From positions 1 through 7,028 of the forward strand of contig JACROW010000032.1 in the NCBI GenBank assembly GCA_016214245.1: DNA of 7,028 bases. Reading direction: 5' to 3'. Made by a program: the position numbers and the translations under genes. The number at the start of each line of letters is the position of its first letter. Positions within the stretch are counted from its first letter, which is position 1. This DNA is from Candidatus Omnitrophota bacterium (lineage in GTDB: Bacteria; Omnitrophota; Gorgyraeia; 2-01-FULL-45-10). Positions 1-4,570 of the stretch are shown here, piece by piece. The notes beneath the pieces are model-generated. The model searched no databases. It was given only the letters and a program-made list of their open reading frames with translations, and was not told the origin of the DNA.

Positions 1-169
<169 letters not shown>

Positions 170-170
170 A

Positions 171-1352
171 ATGAGCTGGCAACTCTTCGTCGCCTTCAGA
201 TATCTCACCGCAAAGCGCAGAGAAAAGTTCATCTCAATAATCAGCCTGATCTCTATAGCGGGCGTGGCTGTTGGTGTCGCGAGCCTAATAATAGTGATAG
301 CCGTCATGAGCGGGTTCGATAACGACCTGAAGGAGAAGATCATCGGGACCAACTCCCACATCGTGATAGAATCGGATTACGGCGTAAAACCCTCGCAGGA
401 GATAATCGAAAAAGTCCTGAATACTAAACATGTGATATCAGCCTCTTACTTTCTTAATGGGCAGGTGCTCGTTCGCAGCCACGAGAACGTAACGGGCGTC
501 ATCATGAAAGGGATTGAACCCGAGGATGAGGTGCGTGTAAATAAGCTCGGCCAGTATATTGTGGAGGGTGAGTTAAAATTCGGAGCTAACGGCATCATTA
601 TCGGGAGCGAGCTTGCGAACAGACTAAAGCTAAAGCTCGGCGATTCCTTGACGGTGATCTCGCCCGCTTTTACGGAAGGAAAAGCCTTCAAGGTGTCGGG
701 TATCTTTACCTCAGGGATGTATGAATATGACATGAATCTGGTATATGTAGATATGCGAAAGGCCCAGGAGCTATTGGCGACCAAAGGCATGGTCAGCGGC
801 CTCGCCATTAAAGTGGATGACGCCTTCAATGTGATAGTTACGAAGAGGGTCTTACACAAAGAATTCACTTTTCCCTACGTCATCAGGACATGGATGGATC
901 TGAATAGGAATCTCCTGGCCGCATTAAAGTTGGAGAAGACAGTCATGTTCATAATATTGACCTTGATCGTCATGGTCGCGTGTTTCAACATCGCAAGCGC
1001 CCTCATAATGACGGTTCTGGAAAAGACGAAGGACATCGGGATCTTAAAGGCGATAGGCTCCGCAAATTTCAATATAATGGCAATATTCGCCCTGCAGGGA
1101 GGGATGATAGGATTCCTGGGAACGCTATTCGGCACAGCTTTAGGCTTGGGCTTATGCTGGTGCCTGAAGACATATAGATTCATCACCCTGCCGAAGGATA
1201 TCTATTATATCGACAGGCTGCCTGTGAACGTTGAGATCCGGGATATAACGGTGATCGTTTTATCAAGTTTGGTTTTAAGTTTATTGGCAACGCTCTATCC
1301 GTCATATAAAGCGTCGCGCCTCGACCCGGTGGAGGCATTGAGATATGAATGA
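171..1352 (+). CDS. lolC: Lipoprotein-releasing ABC transporter permease, LolC/LolE family
   Basis: This 393-residue inner-membrane permease partners with the ATPase encoded next. The family extracts mature lipoproteins from the inner membrane and hands them to the chaperone LolA for transfer to the outer membrane. The sequence begins with the family signature (FVAFRYLTAKRREKFISIIS). A first membrane helix lies at about residues 22-47, ending in the conserved VMSGFDNDL. A large periplasmic domain (about 48-255) follows, then three helices at about 257-282, 303-332 and 359-377. The cytoplasmic segment after helix 2 (EKTKDIGILKAIG, about 284-296) is the family's coupling region, and the end LYPSYKASRLDPVEALRYE is typical of MacB/FtsX-type permeases. 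Only one permease gene is present where E. coli has lolC and lolE, so a homodimer is likely (inference). The ATG is one base after the lysS stop and has only a weak ribosome site, which suggests translational coupling. Confidence 0.93.
   Translation: MSWQLFVAFRYLTAKRREKFISIISLISIAGVAVGVASLIIVIAVMSGFDNDLKEKIIGTNSHIVIESDYGVKPSQEIIEKVLNTKHVISASYFLNGQVLVRSHENVTGVIMKGIEPEDEVRVNKLGQYIVEGELKFGANGIIIGSELANRLKLKLGDSLTVISPAFTEGKAFKVSGIFTSGMYEYDMNLVYVDMRKAQELLATKGMVSGLAIKVDDAFNVIVTKRVLHKEFTFPYVIRTWMDLNRNLLAALKLEKTVMFIILTLIVMVACFNIASALIMTVLEKTKDIGILKAIGSANFNIMAIFALQGGMIGFLGTLFGTALGLGLCWCLKTYRFITLPKDIYYIDRLPVNVEIRDITVIVLSSLVLSLLATLYPSYKASRLDPVEALRYE
1331..1335 (+). promoter_or_regulatory. Ribosome binding site for lolD
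   Basis: A GGAGG core lies inside the end of the permease gene, nine bases before the ATG at 1345. This spacing supports that start over the in-frame ATG three codons later (1354) and fits translation of lolD from within the upstream gene. Confidence 0.75.
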
Positions 1353-2037
1353 TATGGGCCTGAGAGCAAAAGATATTCATAAGATATATAAAAACGGCCT
1401 GAAAGAAGTCAGAGCCGTGAATGGGGTAAGCCTTGAAATTAAAAAGGGCTCATCGCTCGCGATAGTAGGGCCGTCCGGGGCGGGAAAATCGACGCTTCTA
1501 CACCTTTTGGGCGGCCTCGACAGGCCCACGAGTGGAAATATTACATTGGATGGTGTTGATATCTACAGGCTGTCGGATAAAGAACGGGCTCGGATAAGGA
1601 ACCAAAGAATAGGTTTTGTATTTCAGTTCTATCATCTTCTTCCTGAATTTAGTGCGCTGGAGAATGTTATGTTGCCAGGATTGATAAATGGCCAAGGGCC
1701 AAGGTCCAGGGGTCAGGGGGCAAAGAAAAGAGCCAGGCATATTTTAAAAGCCGTAGGTTTAGAGGATAGAACGAACCACAGGCCGGGCGAGCTGTCGGGA
1801 GGCGAGTCGCAGCGTGTTGCGATAGCAAGGGCGCTTGTGAATGAGCCGGAGATTCTATTATGTGATGAGCCAACAGGGAATTTAGACTCAAAGACGAGCG
1901 AATCTATATATGGCCTACTTTTAGATTTGAAATCAAAGACCGGGATGGTCCTTGTCGTAGTTACACACGATGAGCGCATCTCATCCAGAATCGGACATAT
2001 TATCCGCATAAAACATGGCATGATCACTGACCGCTAA
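1345..2037 (+). CDS. lolD: Lipoprotein-releasing system ATP-binding protein LolD
   Basis: This 230-residue ABC ATPase powers the permease encoded just upstream, acting on the cytoplasmic face of the inner membrane. It has every nucleotide-binding motif: Walker A GPSGAGKST at residues 42-50, the Q-loop glutamine at 94 in FQFYHLLPEFSALENV, the ABC signature LSGGESQ at 150-156, Walker B ILLCDEPTGNLD at 170-181 with catalytic glutamate 175, and the H-loop histidine at 208 (VTHDE). The YHLLPEFSALENVMLPGL stretch, with the adjacent permease, points to LolD rather than a MacB or FtsE ATPase. The gene overlaps the permease by eight bases. Residues 116-128, between the Q-loop and the signature, are an unusual Gly/Arg/Gln-rich stretch encoded by a 7-bp-period repeat. 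By recall this region is about four residues longer than in common LolD proteins. Confidence 0.94.
   Translation: MNDMGLRAKDIHKIYKNGLKEVRAVNGVSLEIKKGSSLAIVGPSGAGKSTLLHLLGGLDRPTSGNITLDGVDIYRLSDKERARIRNQRIGFVFQFYHLLPEFSALENVMLPGLINGQGPRSRGQGAKKRARHILKAVGLEDRTNHRPGELSGGESQRVAIARALVNEPEILLCDEPTGNLDSKTSESIYGLLLDLKSKTGMVLVVVTHDERISSRIGHIIRIKHGMITDR
1690..1724 (+). repeat. Degenerate 7-bp tandem repeat within lolD
   Basis: Five consecutive heptamers can be read: GGCCAAG, GGCCAAG, GTCCAGG, GGTCAGG and GGGCAAA. The first two are identical and the rest are degenerate, keeping the pattern G-rich end, C at position 3 or 4, then CA or AA. The array lies in frame within lolD and encodes GQGPRSRGQGAK. Because the period is not a multiple of three, each unit is read in a different frame, so the peptide is not visibly repetitive. 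The plus strand has five G-runs and could form a weak two-tetrad quadruplex (inference). Confidence 0.6.
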
Positions 2038-2072
2038 AGACACGCCTCTTTATTCGCATCCCTAAGATTTAT

Positions 2073-2101
2073 TTGACATAATATCCTTTATTATATATAA
2101 T
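2073..2101 (+). promoter_or_regulatory. Consensus sigma-70-type promoter upstream of ilvE
   Basis: A perfect -35 hexamer TTGACA (2073-2078) is separated by exactly 17 bases from a perfect -10 hexamer TATAAT (2096-2101), in the only intergenic gap of the window. Transcription would start near 2107-2109 and leave a leader of about 38 nt before the aminotransferase ATG at 2146. A short inverted repeat (ATAATA 2078-2083, TATTAT 2089-2094) lies in the spacer and AATTAATT (2099-2106) follows. Both are low-complexity and may mean nothing. The promoter should drive ilvE and, since the following genes overlap, probably mcsA-mcsB-clpC too. Confidence 0.8.
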
Positions 2102-2115
2102 TAATTGGCTAAAAA

Positions 2116-2129
2116 GGTAAAAGGTGAAA
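2116..2129 (+). repeat. Tandem heptad direct repeat in the ilvE leader
   Basis: Two abutting heptads, GGTAAAA (2116-2122) and GGTGAAA (2123-2129), differ at one position and lie about 8-20 bases after the predicted transcription start. Each is one mismatch from the GGTCAAA half-site of the CtsR heat-shock repressor. Classical CtsR sites, however, separate the heptads by three bases and these have none. The second heptad also takes part in a tiny hairpin, AGGT-GAA-ACCT (2122-2132). It lies too far from the ATG (16 bases between) to be a normal ribosome site. Confidence 0.35.
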
Positions 2130-2145
2130 CCTCGCATAAACCCAT

Positions 2146-3018
2146 ATGAAAATTTATCTGAATGGAAAGTTAGTAGACAAGGATAAGGCTATCATATCGG
2201 TATTCGACCATGGCCTATTGTATGGGGATGGTGTCTTTGAGGGGATACGGACATACGATTGTCTAATATTCCGGCTCAAAGAGCATATAGACAGGCTCTT
2301 TAAATCAGCAGATGCGATTGAATTGAAGATGCCAATGACAAAGATCGAACTTATCGAGGCCATAATAAAGACTCTGAAGGCAAATAGACTCAAAGACGCC
2401 TATATACGGCTCGTCATCACAAGGGGGGTCGGTGACTTAGGGCTCGACCCCAGGAAGTGTAGGCACCCGACAGTCTTTATAATAACGGATTATATCGTAT
2501 TATATCCGAAGAAGTTTTATCAAAAGGGCCTTGAGATAGTGACAGCCACAACGAAGAGAAACCTTCCCCAGGCCCTGAATCCAAAGATAAAATCTTTGAA
2601 CTATCTGAATAATATACTCGCAAAGATAGACGCGATAAAATCTGGGACAGAAGAGGCGATAATGCTTACCTATAATGATTACGTTGCCGAATGTACAGGC
2701 GACAATATCTTCATCGTGAACGGCGGTGAACTTCTGACACCGCCTGTTGATATCGGCGCGCTTGAAGGAATAACGAGGGATGCGGTGATAGGCTTGGCGA
2801 AGAAATCAGGGATACCGTTTTACGAAAAATTATTGAAGATGGAAGATGTCTACTCTGCAAACGAGGTATTTTTAACCGGAACCGCCGCGGAGATAATTCC
2901 CGTTGTCAGGATCGATGAGAGGCGGATCGGTAACGGAAAACCAGGAGGCCTTACACTTAGATTAAGGGAACAGTTCAAGGCACTGACAAAGATTGACGGA
3001 GTGAGATATGCTTTGTGA
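2146..3018 (+). CDS. ilvE: Branched-chain amino acid aminotransferase (PLP fold type IV)
   Basis: This 290-residue cytoplasmic PLP enzyme is predicted to move amino groups between glutamate and branched-chain 2-oxo acids, the last step of Val/Leu/Ile synthesis. It begins with the family pattern VFDHGLLYGDGVFEGIRTY (residues 19-37). The PLP-binding lysine is K149 in KSLNYLN, and the conserved glutamate is E182 in AECTGDNIF. GITRDAV (208-214) and TGTAAEI (244-250) complete the phosphate and pyridine-ring binding sites. The EGIR motif and overall length favour a branched-chain enzyme. D-amino-acid aminotransferase and aminodeoxychorismate lyase share the fold and are not fully excluded. The start is fixed by an in-frame TAA at 2137-2139 just upstream, yet no Shine-Dalgarno sequence lies at normal spacing. 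The 3' end overlaps mcsA by 11 bases. Confidence 0.88.
   Translation: MKIYLNGKLVDKDKAIISVFDHGLLYGDGVFEGIRTYDCLIFRLKEHIDRLFKSADAIELKMPMTKIELIEAIIKTLKANRLKDAYIRLVITRGVGDLGLDPRKCRHPTVFIITDYIVLYPKKFYQKGLEIVTATTKRNLPQALNPKIKSLNYLNNILAKIDAIKSGTEEAIMLTYNDYVAECTGDNIFIVNGGELLTPPVDIGALEGITRDAVIGLAKKSGIPFYEKLLKMEDVYSANEVFLTGTAAEIIPVVRIDERRIGNGKPGGLTLRLREQFKALTKIDGVRYAL
2998..3001 (+). promoter_or_regulatory. Ribosome binding site for mcsA
   Basis: GGAG, extended to GGAGTGAG, ends six bases before the ATG at 3008 and lies inside the last codons of ilvE. It supports the choice of a start that overlaps the upstream gene. Confidence 0.7.
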
Positions 3019-3511
3019 CATTTGCGGCGCCAAGGAAGCAACCGTACATTTGACGGAGATAATAAATGATCAGGTGACCAAACTCAATCTTTGTGAGGAA
3101 TGCGCTAAGGAGAAGGGCACCGAGATGGAAGAGCATTTTGGCCTGAGCGACCTTTTGGCCGGCCTTTCGGATATGGGCGCGACTATCGAGCCGGAGGCTG
3201 TAGCGGCTGTGAAATGCCCCAATTGCGGCTTCAGTTATCAGGATTTCAGAAAGACAGGAAGGCTCGGCTGCAGCGAGTGCTACGAGGTATTTAAAAAACA
3301 GCTCACACCGCTTCTAAAACGGATACACGGTTCAGACAGGCATATAGGTAAAATTCCTTTGAAGATAGGAAAGACCCCCAAGGACTTGATAACCCTGCAG
3401 GAGCTGAGGATGGGCATGGAGAAGGCGATACAGATGGAGGAGTTCGAAGAGGCTGCGCGGCTCAGGGATAAAATCAGAGAGTTGGAGAAAAAGGGTAAGG
3501 GTGATGCATGA
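3008..3511 (+). CDS. mcsA: McsA, zinc-binding activator of protein-arginine kinase
   Basis: This 167-residue cytoplasmic protein is the partner that activates McsB, and in Bacillus it also helps in stress and metal responses. It carries four CxxC pairs, at cysteines 3/6, 29/32, 70/73 and 88/91, forming zinc fingers. A central segment follows (YEVFKKQLTPLLKRIHG, about 92-108, then HIGKIP at 112-117) that is characteristic of the family. The C-terminal UVR motif (about 128-163, core EEFEEAARLRDKIREL) is a short helical hairpin used for protein contacts. All expected cysteines are present. The length is slightly below the roughly 185 residues of the Bacillus protein. It overlaps ilvE by 11 bases and mcsB by four (ATGA). 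That tight packing with mcsB and clpC supports the assignment over a generic UvrB/UvrC-motif protein. Confidence 0.92.
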   Translation: MLCDICGAKEATVHLTEIINDQVTKLNLCEECAKEKGTEMEEHFGLSDLLAGLSDMGATIEPEAVAAVKCPNCGFSYQDFRKTGRLGCSECYEVFKKQLTPLLKRIHGSDRHIGKIPLKIGKTPKDLITLQELRMGMEKAIQMEEFEEAARLRDKIRELEKKGKGDA

Positions 3512-4554
3512 AGCTGGACGATCTTTTGCAGCAGGACAGCGAGTGGGTAAAAGGGACAGGCCCAAACTCCAACATAGTGATGTCTTCGCGAACCAGGCTC
3601 GCGAGGAATCTTGATAAATTCCCATTTTCGAATTGGGCAAATAAAAAACAATTGGCTGAGATCCTCGCTATTGTTGAGGGAGCGGTGCGATCGACCAATT
3701 TCTTAAAAAATTCCTTATTGCTAAAGATAAAGGACTTGAGCGAAGTCGACAGGCTTTTCCTGGTAGAGCGGCACCTCATGAGCCTTGACCATACGAAAAA
3801 TCCCGAATACAAGGCCTTAGTCATAGACCCGAAAGAGGTTGTCAGCGTAATGATAAACGAAGAAGACCACTTAAGGATACAGGTACTCCAGTCAGGTTTC
3901 AACCTCATGGAGGCGTGGAGGATAATCGACGAAATAGATACAGAGCTCAGTAAGCACCTCACCTATGGATATTCTGCGAGATGGGGGTATCTCACAGCTT
4001 GCCCGACCAATACGGGAACAGCTCTTAGGGGCTCGGTAATGCTCCATCTTCCGGCGCTCGTCTTCACAGGCCAGACCGGAAAGGTTTTGCAGGCGACGGC
4101 AAAATTGGGATTGAATGTCCGGGGGCTTTACGGTGAAGGCACTGAAGCGAGCGGAAATTTCTTTCAGGTTTCGAATCAGGCCTCCATGGGAAGGCCTGAA
4201 GTGGATATAATCGACAATATAGAGAGGATAATAAACCAGATAATCTCCCGAGAAGAGACGACTCAGAAGGCGCTACTGGGGAAGAATAAAGAAGCGGTTG
4301 TTGACAGGGTTTGGCGGGCATATGGAACGTTGAAGAGCGCCCATATAATCACGAGCAATGAGACGATAGCGCTCTTGTCCACTATAAGGCTCGGGGTTGA
4401 TTTAGGCATAGTGAAAAATCTGGATAAGATGCTGGTGAATGAGCTCTTGATATTGACCCAGCCGGCGCATCTGCAGAAGCTGGAAGGAAAACTCTTGAGT
4501 GCTAATGAGCGCGACGTGAAACGTGCTGATTTGATTAGGGAAAAACTGAAATAA
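3508..4554 (+). CDS. mcsB: McsB, protein-arginine kinase
   Basis: This 348-residue cytoplasmic enzyme phosphorylates arginine side chains of proteins, marking them for the ClpC-ClpP protease. It belongs to the phosphagen (creatine/arginine) kinase superfamily. Visible hallmarks are the nucleotide-binding SSRTRLARN (26-34), NEEDHLRIQ (117-125) with a candidate catalytic glutamate, CPTNTGTALRGSVMLHLP (165-182) with active-site cysteine 165, and GLYGEGTEASGNFFQVSNQ (206-224) with the second acidic catalytic position. The C-terminal ERDVKRADLIRE (334-345) matches the region that binds phospho-arginine in characterised McsB. The absence of the N-terminal domain of metazoan phosphagen kinases, together with the mcsA neighbour, separates it from arginine kinase. 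All key residues look intact, so I expect activity. The start overlaps the mcsA stop as ATGA, with an AAGGG sequence (3497-3501) six bases upstream, which suggests translational coupling and fixed stoichiometry. Confidence 0.95.
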   Translation: MKLDDLLQQDSEWVKGTGPNSNIVMSSRTRLARNLDKFPFSNWANKKQLAEILAIVEGAVRSTNFLKNSLLLKIKDLSEVDRLFLVERHLMSLDHTKNPEYKALVIDPKEVVSVMINEEDHLRIQVLQSGFNLMEAWRIIDEIDTELSKHLTYGYSARWGYLTACPTNTGTALRGSVMLHLPALVFTGQTGKVLQATAKLGLNVRGLYGEGTEASGNFFQVSNQASMGRPEVDIIDNIERIINQIISREETTQKALLGKNKEAVVDRVWRAYGTLKSAHIITSNETIALLSTIRLGVDLGIVKNLDKMLVNELLILTQPAHLQKLEGKLLSANERDVKRADLIREKLK

Positions 4555-4559
4555 GGAGG
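4553..4559 (+). promoter_or_regulatory. Strong ribosome binding site for clpC, overlapping the mcsB stop
   Basis: AAGGAGG is a full match to the anti-16S consensus and the strongest such site in the window. Its first two bases are the last two of the mcsB TAA stop. There are 11 bases to the ATG at 4571 and 17 to the alternative ATG at 4577, which favours the first. The site suggests clpC is translated more efficiently than mcsA or mcsB from the shared message. Confidence 0.85.
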
Positions 4560-4570
4560 GTAAGTAAACA

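Noticed and set aside
980..1177. Plus-strand 65-codon frame inside the permease gene
   Set aside because: It is out of frame within helices 2-3 of the LolC/E protein, and the translation resembles nothing known.
2038..2072. Possible terminator after lolD
   Set aside because: No GC-rich hairpin followed by a T-run can be found; transcription may end by Rho or read through into ilvE.
2078..2094. Inverted repeat ATAATA-N5-TATTAT in the promoter spacer as an operator
   Set aside because: Six-base arms made only of A and T are expected by chance in this AT-rich gap, so I did not call a binding site.
2038..2145. CIRCE element (HrcA operator) upstream of the chaperone unit
   Set aside because: No TTAGCACTC-N9-GAGTGCTAA-like inverted repeat is present in the gap.
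3474..3962. Minus-strand 162-codon frame opposite mcsA/mcsB
   Set aside because: Antisense to the conserved N-terminal half of McsB, with no supporting motif or promoter.
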